Numbered from the stretch's first letter, positions 9,680 through 17,495 are shown. The stretch: DNA of 64,000 bases from Vibrio proteolyticus NBRC 13287 (GCF_000467125.1 NZ_BATJ01000006.1:124001-188000), one strand, 5' to 3'. Translations and numbers: made by a program. The notes: a model not told the origin generated them from the letters alone.

Positions 9680-9711
9680 AATTATCATTAGAGTTCAAAT
9701 GATAATTTGAA
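9680..9711. promoter_or_regulatory. Candidate operator upstream of betI
   Basis: AATTATCATT (9680-9689) and AATGATAATT (9698-9707) form a perfect 10-bp inverted repeat with an 8-nt spacer. A second overlapping repeat, TTCAAAT (9694-9700) and ATTTGAA (9705-9711), shares the same bases. It sits 54-85 bp upstream of the betI start in an AT-rich stretch where the operon promoter must be. BetI, or a LuxR/OpaR-type regulator known to control bet operons in other vibrios, could bind; which one is inference. Confidence 0.5.
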
Positions 9712-9857
9712 TCGATAACCATGCTGGTGTTGAGTGGATAGGATGTTAAGTTGTTTTATAACAATGACTTGGTGTGTGATTTGATGATTTGTTTAGAGGT
9801 GTAAAAATTTGATCTGTGTTGACATGGTAAGCAGAATCTTTCGTGTTTTAACGAAAT

Positions 9858-9879
9858 CAGGCTCCGTGATTGGAGCCTG
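9858..9879 (-). terminator. Hairpin terminator of the EamA transporter gene
   Basis: CAGGCTCC (9858-9865) pairs with GGAGCCTG (9872-9879) across a 6-nt loop. It lies 15 nt after the stop of the minus-strand gene at 9894 and is followed on that strand by a T-rich stretch. Confidence 0.6.
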
Positions 9880-9893
9880 TGAAAAGGGGGGGA

Positions 9894-10793
9894 TCAGTGT
9901 TGGGTAGCTTGGTTATTTTCGCGCTTTGGGTGGCGAAGTGCCATGATGGCCTGAGGCAATAAAGACATGACAATCATGCCGATCATCAGGCTGTACTGGA
10001 ACGGGCTGAACGATTCGTTCATCAATAACAGGCCAGTGACGATGCCGGCAATCGGGTTCGCAATGCCGCCAAAGGTGAAATCCACCACTGACATACGCTG
10101 TAACAGCCAAACGTACATGCCGTAGCCGAGCGCGGTATTGAGACCAATAACCCACATCAGGCCGCCCAAATTACGCAGCGAGAAGTGTTCAACGACGTTC
10201 GCGTATTGCTGTGGTGCCATGATTGCGTGCACACCAGATGCGATGCTCAGAATGATTCCTCCAAGGATCAGCTGCCAGGTGAGCACTGTCCACCAATGCA
10301 TGCGATTGCCCAGAGATTTGGTGATGCTACTGCCAATCACAATACACATAATGGCAGCAAACATCGCGCCTAAACCAATGGGGTTGAGTGAGATGGAGCC
10401 GGGATCAAACAAGAACCACGCGAGAACGATCAGCACTGCACCGCAACTTGCTTGAATACCGTTTGGACGGCGTTTGCTGACCACCCAATGATACAGCATG
10501 GCAAAAACCGGGACGGACACCATTCCAACACCTGAGATGGCCGAAGGCAGAGTCAGCGCCATAACAAATATCAAGCCGAAGAAAGTGGCAATATTGATCA
10601 GGCCAAGCACAAACAGAATCTGCCAGTCTTGTTTTTTAGGCAGGGAGGGCCGAACCAGCAGCAACAGCAATCCAGCGGGTAACGCACGGAGCGCACCCAG
10701 CAACAGTGGCGGCCAATCGGGCAGAGTGAACTGCGTTACCGCATACGTCGTTCCCCAGAAAAACGCGGGGATCATTGCGAGTAGTATATTCAT
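9894..10793 (-). CDS. EamA/RhaT-family (DMT) exporter
   Basis: 299 aa, about ten membrane segments in two EamA repeats; begins MNILLAMIPAFFWGTTYAVTQF, the usual start of the drug/metabolite transporter superfamily, and ends in a charged tail. The substrate is not deducible. It is divergent from a MarR gene, and an 18-bp palindrome shared by both promoters lies only 8 bp upstream of its ATG, so it is very likely the MarR target. No clear Shine-Dalgarno sequence precedes the ATG, which is unusual for the window. Confidence 0.85.
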   Translation of the reverse strand: MNILLAMIPAFFWGTTYAVTQFTLPDWPPLLLGALRALPAGLLLLLVRPSLPKKQDWQILFVLGLINIATFFGLIFVMALTLPSAISGVGMVSVPVFAMLYHWVVSKRRPNGIQASCGAVLIVLAWFLFDPGSISLNPIGLGAMFAAIMCIVIGSSITKSLGNRMHWWTVLTWQLILGGIILSIASGVHAIMAPQQYANVVEHFSLRNLGGLMWVIGLNTALGYGMYVWLLQRMSVVDFTFGGIANPIAGIVTGLLLMNESFSPFQYSLMIGMIVMSLLPQAIMALRHPKRENNQATQH

Positions 10794-10800
10794 TTAAATA

Positions 10801-10818
10801 TATCTTTATATCGAGATA
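10801..10818. promoter_or_regulatory. MarR operator copy 1 (exporter side)
   Basis: TATCTTTATATCGAGATA: arms TATCT/AGATA in an 18-bp element. It matches the copy at 10860-10877 at 14 of 18 positions. It ends 8 bp from the exporter start codon, so bound repressor would block transcription of that gene. Confidence 0.65.
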
Positions 10819-10859
10819 ATTTTGTGGTGAATGTAGCGCTAAAAGTTCTGTTTGTAAAG

Positions 10860-10877
10860 TATCTTTATGTTAAGATA
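10860..10877. promoter_or_regulatory. MarR operator copy 2 (regulator side)
   Basis: TATCTTTATGTTAAGATA: perfect 6-bp arms TATCTT/AAGATA with a 6-bp centre, the size and shape of MarR-family sites. It lies 38-55 bp upstream of the marR-like start codon, fitting autoregulation. Confidence 0.7.
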
Positions 10878-10914
10878 TTCACCGCTACAATAAATCACAG
10901 GCGGAGAATATTTG

Positions 10915-11397
10915 ATGGACGCAATTGATCGTTTGGTGGATCAGTGGGCAAGAGAGAAACCAGAAATGGACACCGAACCGATGGCCATTATGGGGCGATT
11001 AATGCGCATAGCCAAGTACATGGAAGGTCAGGTTGCTGATCTGCATAAGCAGTATGATTTGAAACTTGGTGAGTTTGATGTGCTGGCCACTCTGCGCCGT
11101 AGTGGGGAACCTTATCGGCTTACTCCCTCAGAATTGATTGATTCGATGATGCTGACTTCAGGTGCAATGACAAATCGTCTTGATAAGCTGGAAACAAAAG
11201 GTTTGATTGCTCGTGAACACAGTAAAGAAGACCGCCGTAGCGTCACTGTTCAGTTGACACCTGACGGTTTCACACTTATTGACAGCATCATTCATGAACA
11301 CCTTGACGTGCAGCACCGGTTGGTAAAAAGTCTTACTGCCAGCCAGAAAAAGCAAGTCAACCAAATCCTTAAAGTGTGGCTGGCTCAGTTCGAATAA
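10915..11397 (+). CDS. MarR-family transcriptional regulator
   Basis: 160 aa winged-helix protein. LKLGEFDVLATLRRSGEPYRLTPSELIDSMMLTSGAMTNRLDKLETKGLIAREHSKEDRRSVTVQLT is the typical MarR DNA-binding core with the DRR wing. The ATG at 10915 is chosen over the TTG three bases upstream because GGAG at 10903-10906 is 8 nt away. It is divergent from an EamA exporter with two matching operators in the shared gap, so it probably represses both. The ligand is unknown. A YjbR-like gene follows after 15 nt. Confidence 0.88.
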   Translation: MDAIDRLVDQWAREKPEMDTEPMAIMGRLMRIAKYMEGQVADLHKQYDLKLGEFDVLATLRRSGEPYRLTPSELIDSMMLTSGAMTNRLDKLETKGLIAREHSKEDRRSVTVQLTPDGFTLIDSIIHEHLDVQHRLVKSLTASQKKQVNQILKVWLAQFE

Positions 11398-11412
11398 ATG
11401 TCAGGAGAGCAC

Positions 11413-11778
11413 ATGAAAATCAGTCAGTTGGAACTGCAGCTTAATCAGTATATGGGCGCTGAAGGTTCATATCCGTTCGGTCCAGAAGCGTTAGTATTCA
11501 AAGTTCGCGGCAAAGTATTCGCCATCCTGGCTGAACGGGAAGGAAAAGAGTACGTCACGCTGAAAGCAAAGCCGGAAGATGGCGAGGTGCTGACTTCCCA
11601 ATTCAGTGATATAACGCCGGGTTACCACATGAACAAGCGTCATTGGATTACGGTCTATTTTAATGGGGATGTCGAGGACGGTATGGTCGCAGATTTGTGT
11701 GAACGCTCATACCAGCTTGTCGGCAGTTCGCTCAACAAAGCGCAGCGAGAAGCTCTGGGTTTGGTACCCAGAGCTTAG
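11413..11778 (+). CDS. MmcQ/YjbR family protein
   Basis: 121 aa. The pattern YPFGPEALVFKVRGKVFAIL...VTLKAKPEDGEVLTSQF...GYHMNKRHWITV is the CyaY-like/YjbR fold, found as stand-alone small proteins of uncertain DNA-binding function. I choose ATG 11413 because AGGAGA at 11402-11407 lies just upstream; the ATG at 11398 touches the marR stop and has no such site. It is probably co-transcribed with the MarR gene. Function is unknown. Confidence 0.8.
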   Translation: MKISQLELQLNQYMGAEGSYPFGPEALVFKVRGKVFAILAEREGKEYVTLKAKPEDGEVLTSQFSDITPGYHMNKRHWITVYFNGDVEDGMVADLCERSYQLVGSSLNKAQREALGLVPRA

Positions 11779-11783
11779 GGACA

Positions 11784-12701
11784 TTACGCAGTGGCACGAT
11801 TGCTTTCAAGTGTCGCTGCGCCTCTCAGCATGGCTTCAATCAATTCGCCAGCATTGAATTTCTCCAATGCTTCGTGCGCCCCGACCTGATGAGCTCGGTC
11901 AAGGCAGATTTCGCTGGAAAGGGATGTATGCAGAATAATATAAGCCTGGCTTAGCGACTTGTCGTTCTGAGTTTCAAATGCGAGTTCGTACCCATCCAGC
12001 CCCGGCATTTCAATATCACTCACCAATAAATCTATCGCTTCACCCTGTGCGGCGGCATCACGCATCAACTCAATCGCGTCCATCCCATTCTTACAGATCC
12101 GATAAGGGATATTGATGCTGTCGAGTGCATCGGACAATTGCTTACGTGCGATGGAAGAGTCGTCTACTAGCAGAATATTGAGTGCTTTCAGGCGCTCGCG
12201 CTCAATGTCTGTCAGCATCGGGATTTTGGCCGACTCGTACTGCGGGTAAATCTTAGACAGCAACAGTTCAACGTCCAGCATCTGCACGATTTTGTCTTCA
12301 TAACGGGTAATGCCCGTGACAAATATGTTGTGCCCGGCACTGGTGGGGGCCGCTTCAATGGTGCGCCAGTTGCACTCAATAATCTTCTCTATCGAGCGGA
12401 CCATAAACGCCACTACGGTTCTCAGGCAGTCGGTCACGATAAGGTAGCAATTTTTATACTCTTCCGGTTGAATAGCGCGAAAGCCTATCGCTGCGGCCAT
12501 ATCAATGACCGGAACCGTTAGATTGCGAATCGTTACCGTACCAACAACCAGATGATGAGAATAGGGGATCTGAGTCGTTGGCATATAAGGCACAATTTCC
12601 CGAACTTTGAGGGTGCCAATAGCAAACAGCTGTTTTTGCATGTTGAGTGTGAACATCAACATGCCTTGAGACTGGTTTGCTTTACTGATTGTTTTTGCCA
12701 T
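11784..12701 (-). CDS. cheV: Chemotaxis coupling protein CheV
   Basis: About 305 aa. The N-terminal CheW-like domain (residues 15-155, MFTLNMQKQLFAIGTLKVREIV...VIDMAAAIG) is fused to a C-terminal receiver domain (about 175-300) with the phospho-acceptor Asp in LLVSDIEMPGLDG and the conserved Lys near ALEKFNAGEL. It links chemoreceptors to CheA and adjusts signalling by phosphorylation. ATG at 12701 is preferred to the upstream TTG since GAGAA lies just before it. It is convergent with the YjbR gene and monocistronic, as orphan CheV genes of vibrios usually are. Confidence 0.93.
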   Translation of the reverse strand: MAKTISKANQSQGMLMFTLNMQKQLFAIGTLKVREIVPYMPTTQIPYSHHLVVGTVTIRNLTVPVIDMAAAIGFRAIQPEEYKNCYLIVTDCLRTVVAFMVRSIEKIIECNWRTIEAAPTSAGHNIFVTGITRYEDKIVQMLDVELLLSKIYPQYESAKIPMLTDIERERLKALNILLVDDSSIARKQLSDALDSINIPYRICKNGMDAIELMRDAAAQGEAIDLLVSDIEMPGLDGYELAFETQNDKSLSQAYIILHTSLSSEICLDRAHQVGAHEALEKFNAGELIEAMLRGAATLESNRATA

Positions 12702-12883
12702 AACGGTTCTCAAAACTGATACTTATGAATCATGTTACCCGAAACCTGGTCAGGTTGAAATCGGCCTGCAAGCAATAACCGGACTGAGTGCGGTTTTATT
12801 GATCTGTGCAAAGCTCCGCACAGGGTGAAGTACACCAAGACTTAGGCTACAATCCCCGCCATTGCATTTAACCGGGGTCTATC

Positions 12884-13162
12884 ATGGCACAGACAGCAGC
12901 AGCACTGCATATATTGGTGAAACACAAAGAACAAGCTGAAGACATCATTAAACAGCTAAAAAAGGGCGCAAAATTTCAAACGCTTGCGAAGAAACATTCG
13001 CTGTGCCCCTCAGGTAAACGCGGCGGCGATCTTGGCGAGTTCCGTAAAGGCCAAATGGTGCCACAGTTCGATAAAGTGTGCTTCTCTGGAGAGACTTTAG
13101 TACCTCATTTGGTGAAAACCAAATTTGGTTGGCATGTTGTAAAGGTGTTGTATCGCACGTGA
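12884..13162 (+). CDS. ppiC: Parvulin peptidyl-prolyl isomerase PpiC
   Basis: 92 aa single-domain parvulin, normal PpiC length. [38 protein letters not shown] and [14 protein letters not shown] match the family, which catalyses cis-trans isomerisation of prolyl bonds in the cytoplasm. Oddity: the last 17 bp before its stop (13142-13158) recur exactly at 15216-15232, where an in-frame copy of the tail HVxKVLYRT and a stop is preserved. The gene end therefore looks like an integration site whose 3' end was supplied by the inserted element. Confidence 0.93.
   Translation: MAQTAAALHILVKHKEQAEDIIKQLKKGAKFQTLAKKHSLCPSGKRGGDLGEFRKGQMVPQFDKVCFSGETLVPHLVKTKFGWHVVKVLYRT
13142..13158 (+). repeat. Left att-like direct repeat (ppiC 3' end)
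   Basis: AAGGTGTTGTATCGCAC, identical to 15216-15232. It encodes KVLYRT, the C-terminus of PpiC. Confidence 0.75.
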
Positions 13163-13619
13163 GGTTTAGAGTCTGCGTAGTCATTTTAATCTGACGGACG
13201 CATGCCTTAAACATATCTGTCCTGACTCGAACATGATTTAACATCATGGTAAGCATAATTTGAGCTGCCATGATCAACTCATTTATGCCCCAAAACGAGT
13301 TACGAACTAAAGCTCAAACAATGAAAATCAGGTAGCTTTCATATACAAAAGCAACGATTAGGCAAAAGGCAAGACATAACCCCGCTGTCGTTTTTCTTAT
13401 CCTTTGCGCCCATGCTCTATTGGACTTGTGCATAGTACCTATAAGGCTTAGTAGTTACTGAGGGGGACTATAGGGGAACTATTAACCCGTTTGGGGTGTC
13501 GAAAGGTGAGTAGTAAAAACTGGTGTGTAGTCTAAAATTTAATCGTATAAAGTTTACTTATTGTAAACAATGGTGTAAACCTACTGTCAATGGATTAATC
13601 GGTAGGTGGGAGGAGAAAA
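13163..13619. other. Non-coding stretch downstream of ppiC
   Basis: 457 bp without a convincing gene, AT-rich, with several G-rich tracts (GAGGGGGACTATAGGGG around 13460-13477) and a short inverted TTTAC/GTAAA element around 13553-13580. It leads into a good ribosome site, AGGAG at 13610-13614, so it probably contains the promoter and 5' leader of the accessory genes that follow. I see no clear -35/-10 pair. Confidence 0.4.
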
Positions 13620-13847
13620 ATGATACTTGATAGTCCTTCAATGACTACTTCGGACAATGAACGTCTTCGCCACGAGTATGAGTTATACGCTCGTCGTAAA
13701 CAAGAACTAGCAATTAAAGCTCGTTTGACTAGCAACGATGTAATCGACGTCGATGTTACCTCTCTCGTTGACAGCTTCAAAGTTAAAGCACAGCTAGAGG
13801 CTGCAACTACCACTGGTCAGTCGGGTGGTGTGAAAAGCGGTCGATAA
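13620..13847 (+). CDS. Hypothetical 75-aa protein of the ppiC-linked accessory segment
   Basis: ATG at 13620 follows AGGAG (13610-13614) with 5-nt spacing. The protein is hydrophilic and charged, with an early helical stretch (NERLRHEYELYARRKQELAIKARLT) that could be a coiled coil, then DVIDVDVTSLVDSFKVKAQLEAA and a Gly-rich end. There is no membrane segment. It lies 40 nt upstream of a 283-aa membrane protein gene and is probably co-transcribed with it. No family recognised. Confidence 0.6.
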   Translation: MILDSPSMTTSDNERLRHEYELYARRKQELAIKARLTSNDVIDVDVTSLVDSFKVKAQLEAATTTGQSGGVKSGR

Positions 13848-13887
13848 CCTGCAATTTTTATTTACAGACTCAAGGTTTTAGTTAAGG

Positions 13888-14739
13888 ATGATTAAACCAA
13901 CAGTACTTCTGTTGTTTGTATTTGGTATTGCAGGTTATGGTTTTCTTAGCCAATACCCCAAGTATGCCCACAGTCTCAAACGCAGTACAGGCTACCATAC
14001 ATTTTTTGTTACTACTGCTTTTGGACTCGTTTTATTTGCCATCTCTTCTGCTACCTACGCGCTGATGTACGAAGTGGGAGCACGGATAGGGATTGATTTT
14101 GATCTAGGTCGTTGGATACTAGAGGAAGCCCTTTTCCATGAGAACCCTAAGCAATCAGATATAGCTCTAATGGATATCTCACTTCTAACAGTAATGTTGG
14201 GGTGGACGACTCCCCATGTCTTGTATACTGACTCTCGTCGGATAGGTGAAGCTAAAGATTGGTTGAAAGAACTCATAGAGCGTTTTTGGGTTACTCGTCT
14301 ACCATATGAGTCGATAGTAAACACTATAAGAAGCGTCAAGGATCGCCACGGTGGTAATATGACGGTTGCGTATACCAGTGATTCAGAAAGCACTGAAATT
14401 TCTAGGCTACTTGCAATGTCCCTAGAGCATAGGCTGCCAATACTTTTCACTATGTCGGATAACAAAGTTTTCGTAGGTTTTCCTCTCCACATCCCGATCA
14501 AGTCTCATAATGATATCTATATACTGCCTATTGTTAGTGGCTTTAGATGTACTAAAACTCGTAAGTTCAAAAAGGTCACGGAGTATATGCCTGTTGTTGA
14601 TATGTTGGTGGAAAAAAAGAAAGCAGAGTTTAAAAGGGTTGTGATGACAAAAGGGGAAAGTGAGGATAACGTTGATTCATTTATTAACGAAAACTCCGAA
14701 TTCTTTACGAGAGATGAGCAGTGGAAAAGTTCTCTGTAG
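13888..14739 (+). CDS. Hypothetical two-TM membrane protein with an LSm-like C-terminal region
   Basis: 283 aa. Two membrane segments near residues 4-20 and 38-63 precede a soluble domain. In its second half, LEHRLPILFTMSDNKVFVGFPLHIPIKSHNDIYILPIVSGFR resembles the Sm-like beta pattern seen in small uncharacterised membrane proteins of bacterial accessory regions (KVYVG...ILPxxSGYR). That is a pattern judgement, not a named family hit. AAGG abuts the ATG, unusually close; a second AAGG is at 13872-13875. It is AT-rich, sits between the 17-bp repeats, and its 3' end overlaps a 50-aa ORF. A defence or stress role is possible but unproven. Confidence 0.6.
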   Translation: MIKPTVLLLFVFGIAGYGFLSQYPKYAHSLKRSTGYHTFFVTTAFGLVLFAISSATYALMYEVGARIGIDFDLGRWILEEALFHENPKQSDIALMDISLLTVMLGWTTPHVLYTDSRRIGEAKDWLKELIERFWVTRLPYESIVNTIRSVKDRHGGNMTVAYTSDSESTEISRLLAMSLEHRLPILFTMSDNKVFVGFPLHIPIKSHNDIYILPIVSGFRCTKTRKFKKVTEYMPVVDMLVEKKKAEFKRVVMTKGESEDNVDSFINENSEFFTRDEQWKSSL

Positions 14740-14873
14740 CACTACCTTGTAGAGAAATTATCCATGCTCATCTTCATGATCTTGAGCTTGAGGCGACATT
14801 CCGTAAGTTGGAAATTGATGTAGATGAAGATGGCGTTACATCCTCTGACCAGACCAAACAACCTCACCAATGA
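14721..14873 (+). CDS. Possible 50-aa ORF overlapping the 3' end of the membrane protein gene
   Basis: GTG at 14721 opens a 50-codon frame (VEKFSVALPCREII...) ending with TGA at 14871-14873, overlapping the upstream gene by 19 nt. The peptide is acidic and soluble, with a His/Glu-rich helix HAHLHDLELEATFRKLEIDVDEDG. The overlap suggests translational coupling. The start codon is weak and I know no homologue. Confidence 0.35.
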   Translation: MEKFSVALPCREIIHAHLHDLELEATFRKLEIDVDEDGVTSSDQTKQPHQ

Positions 14874-15030
14874 TGTCAAAATCAGCTCATATTATATCCT
14901 CACGACTCAAATCCCAAAGTTCACAGCTAATAAGGTCAGGTCTTTCTTATTTCTTAGTAGGTTTTTCCATACTTGAAATAGTCCATAAATCGCTAGTTTA
15001 GGTTGACCACTCACAAGGCTTTGACCAATT

Positions 15031-15189
15031 GTGAGTTTCGATATCGACACGCCGACTGTTCGATCTGATGATCGCAACTTTAATGCGTCAGTTGGCCTAA
15101 TTTTGACTCAGCTTGAGGCTGTAACTCGAAAATGTCCAAAATGTGTTTGTGTAGATTCTCCGTCACAGTTACTGCATGAGATGCTGTGA
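15031..15189 (+). CDS. Possible 52-aa ORF with a cysteine pair motif
   Basis: GTG at 15031 to TGA at 15187-15189. The peptide contains VTRKCPKCVCVDSP, a CxxC motif that could bind metal. No ribosome site is visible upstream, so it may be a decayed fragment rather than a gene. It ends 27 bp before the right repeat of the putative element. Confidence 0.2.
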   Translation: MSFDIDTPTVRSDDRNFNASVGLILTQLEAVTRKCPKCVCVDSPSQLLHEML

Positions 15190-15215
15190 GAGTGCATCGC
15201 AATGAACACGTTGCT

Positions 15216-15232
15216 AAGGTGTTGTATCGCAC
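15216..15232 (+). repeat. Right att-like direct repeat with displaced ppiC tail
   Basis: Exact second copy of AAGGTGTTGTATCGCAC. The flanking bases still encode NEHVAKVLYRT and a TAA stop, a displaced PpiC C-terminus without the rest of the gene. Confidence 0.75.
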
Positions 15233-15410
15233 TTAAGCCCTGGACAACCTAAATACTTTGACCGAATATTCTGGTAAGCGTGATTTTAACGCTTCTAATC
15301 GCTTGCATAAATTGAGGTTTCCCCCTCTTCTTTTAGCGAGTTTTATCGCTCATTTGCATCTTGTTAATAGCAATTTTCCTGAACATATCTAATGTGTCTC
15401 AAAGCAGTAG

Positions 15411-15569
15411 TCTACCCTGGCTTATATTGGCTCTCGTTCACAAGCGTACGCTAAGTTAGAGAAAGAGGGTACAACGCAAATGGGTGAATCGAATGCGAGT
15501 GCTTCACTCGGCAAGGGCACTCTGAGTGTGTGGGAAGTACATGGCTCTAATATCGCGCCCACTGAGTAA
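15411..15569 (+). pseudogene. Short open stretch, possible gene remnant
   Basis: Frame open from 15411 to a TAA at 15567-15569 (TLAYIGSRSQAYAKLEKEG...GKGTLSVWEVHGSNIAPTE). An internal ATG at 15480 gives only 29 aa. The composition looks protein-like but there is no upstream start or ribosome site, so it may be the end of a truncated gene. The surrounding 14874-15660 stretch otherwise shows no gene I can support. Confidence 0.25.
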
Positions 15570-15660
15570 CTGAAAATTTCTAGGTTTGGTGGCATCTCTG
15601 TTGTACAAGGTTCTGAGCTTAATTTAATTCAGTGATATTGATATAACAAAAATTCGGAAT

Positions 15661-15698
15661 AAAAAGGCCGCGCAATGACACATCATTGGCGGCTTTTT
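15661..15698. terminator. Rho-independent terminator
   Basis: A run of A, then GCCGC and CAATGA pair with TCATTG and GCGGC (one-base bulge, 4-nt loop), followed by TTTTT. The flanking A and T runs make it work in both directions. It closes the minus-strand lipoprotein gene that ends at 15707. Confidence 0.75.
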
Positions 15699-15706
15699 AT
15701 ATACGA

Positions 15707-16240
15707 TTAGCCTTTCGAGTTCTCGGATACGTCGACAGAGAATTCTTTTTCAGCGATGGTTTGGTTGTTCAGTTTTACTGCCACAGTCCACTTACCGGCC
15801 ACTAGTTCTTGATTGGACTCAAATTGCCACATCACGTAGTTTTGACGACCAAAATACAGTGTATCGTTCCAACTGCTGGACGTTGAACCATTAATAGCAG
15901 GATGAGTGACTTCGATGACGACTGGCAGGCTGCTTTCTACAGTCGCTTGTGTAGAGCCAGCGCTGAGTTTGATCGTTTGCGTTGCTTTGTAACGGAAACC
16001 AAAGAACTGACCTATTTTCGCCGTTACAGTGTCAGAGTCGTCCTGGAAGCTGTAACCCACAACCTGATTATTATTTACGATCGGCGTAGCCTGGCCAAAT
16101 TGATTGATAAGAACGGTGGCTGCTGCGTTAGTTTTCGTTTGTTGCGCCTGAGTGGACTGCGTTTCAAGGGTAGATGTACAACCACCCAGCAGAGTTAAAA
16201 TAGAAAGTAAGCCAATTACCGACATTTTATTGTGAATCAT
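15707..16240 (-). CDS. Putative lipoprotein, DUF3859-like
   Basis: 177 aa. A signal peptide with lipobox LLGGC (Cys near residue 21) shows a lipid-anchored envelope protein. The C-terminal half (VVIEVTHPAINGSTSS...YVMWQFESNQELVAGKWTVAVKLNNQTIAEKEFSVDV) reads as the beta-rich DUF3859 pattern. Function is unknown. A terminator lies directly downstream, and it is divergent from the 320-aa membrane protein gene across a 290-bp AT-rich gap. Confidence 0.7.
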   Translation of the reverse strand: MIHNKMSVIGLLSILTLLGGCTSTLETQSTQAQQTKTNAAATVLINQFGQATPIVNNNQVVGYSFQDDSDTVTAKIGQFFGFRYKATQTIKLSAGSTQATVESSLPVVIEVTHPAINGSTSSSWNDTLYFGRQNYVMWQFESNQELVAGKWTVAVKLNNQTIAEKEFSVDVSENSKG

Positions 16241-16524
16241 CGTTGTTCCTTTTTGCTCATATCAAACGAGCTTTTTGTTTATGTGAATAATAGATTGAAA
16301 ACGGTTAAATAGTATATAAGTCCATATAAAATAAGACAATTAACAACAGAAAATATTTTCTTCTTCGAGTGAAGCTGTCCCGCTGTCACCAGCACATACC
16401 TATCTGATAGAAAGGTAATTCTTACCTTGTTTATTGAAAAGGCAATAGTCTTTAACTAATTGATTTTAATTTGTTTTTTAAGGATCTACTAATGCGAATC
16501 TTTCCGTGAATAGTCACAAGTTGA

Positions 16525-16533
16525 TGCTATAAT
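16525..16533 (+). promoter_or_regulatory. Extended -10 promoter element for the 320-aa gene
   Basis: TGCTATAAT is a perfect extended -10 (TG-N-TATAAT); the -35 region is poor. Transcription would begin near 16540, which argues for the ATG at 16563 or 16566 as start rather than any upstream codon. The rest of the 16241-16532 gap is AT-rich with no other feature I can support. Confidence 0.5.
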
Positions 16534-16562
16534 TGTTGCATATGGTGATGACTGAGAACGTA

Positions 16563-17495
16563 ATGATGAGCAATGTTGAGCCAAGTACAGACTACCGACC
16601 AAGCAAAAGACTCAATGCAGAAGATATAGTTATTGTAGTGATCATCGTTACTACTTTGCTCCTGGCGCTAATATCAACGGCTTTATGGTTTCTCGAAGAT
16701 CCTATACTTATCCCACCTCCAATTATTTCGATTTTTTTGGGTATTGCTGTCGCCGCAGTATTATATCGATTTTTAGGCGGAGTCAGTGACGCAACATTTA
16801 AAGTTGGTGCACTCAGAGTTACTGGAGCCGCAGCGATATTAATTTTCGTTGTGTGGTGGGCTGACGGTAAGTTGGAAGCAAACAAACCAATGCCAGCCGT
16901 AGTGCCTTTTGATTTAACTAAACATTCAATTCCAGAAGTGGCGACTTGGTTTGCTGTAGATAAAGAAACAGGTCGGCCCATCAAAGTTACCTTCCCGCCG
17001 TTTAATCAAACACATGAACCTCCCCAAATGGCCGAAATTAATGGGAAGAGGAGGAAAAACGTTTTAGCTTTGAACAAAGAAGGGGAGTTGATCATTGTTA
17101 AGTCAAATGAAAGTGAGGGTAGAGTTTTAGGCTCAGTAGATGTAAATGAAATCAATAAGCTCGATTTCTACGATACATTTTCTCTTCAATTAAAGTCATA
17201 TAGGGTCGTGTCATTTGGACCAAATGATAAAGTAGATATCAATAAGGATCTTCCATTCATTCTCGAGTCAAGAGGATTTTACGATAACTATAGTAATATT
17301 TACGTGATTGATAAGACAACGAACGAAGATGTAAAAGAGCTAAATATGTATCTAAGGGAAGCGAAAGTCATTGAGTTTCTTAATCGATATTACCTAATTA
17401 GTGTTGTTCAGGTTAACCATGAAAGTTCTTCGGTAGATCCTTACGCCAAAATCTATGTGGCCGAAATATTGGTCAGTCATGATGACAAGTTATAG
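16563..17495 (+). CDS. Hypothetical membrane-anchored protein
   Basis: About 310 aa. Three hydrophobic segments lie in the first 95 residues (EDIVIVVIIVTTLLLALISTAL; LIPPPIISIFLGIAVAAVLYRFL; TGAAAILIFVVWW), followed by a roughly 200-residue hydrophilic domain (PVVPFDLTKH...AEILVSHDDKL) with no family I recognise. Start chosen as ATG 16563 because an extended -10 at 16525-16533 places the transcript start just upstream and GAGAA precedes it. The AT-rich codon use and isolated position between lipoprotein and katG suggest acquired DNA. Confidence 0.55.
   Translation: MMSNVEPSTDYRPSKRLNAEDIVIVVIIVTTLLLALISTALWFLEDPILIPPPIISIFLGIAVAAVLYRFLGGVSDATFKVGALRVTGAAAILIFVVWWADGKLEANKPMPAVVPFDLTKHSIPEVATWFAVDKETGRPIKVTFPPFNQTHEPPQMAEINGKRRKNVLALNKEGELIIVKSNESEGRVLGSVDVNEINKLDFYDTFSLQLKSYRVVSFGPNDKVDINKDLPFILESRGFYDNYSNIYVIDKTTNEDVKELNMYLREAKVIEFLNRYYLISVVQVNHESSSVDPYAKIYVAEILVSHDDKL

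Larger units (their letters stand above)
13142..15232. mobile_element. Putative 2.1-kb integrated element in the ppiC 3' end, no integrase
   Basis: The segment between the two 17-bp repeats is AT-rich compared with ppiC and cheV. It holds a 75-aa ORF, a 283-aa membrane protein and one or two small ORFs, none similar to housekeeping genes I know. The outer repeat copy is embedded in a recognisable ppiC tail (CAC GTT GCT AAG GTG TTG TAT CGC ACT TAA) with synonymous differences, which is what site-specific integration into a gene end leaves behind. No recombinase is visible, so it would depend on one supplied in trans or be a deleted remnant. Confidence 0.55.
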
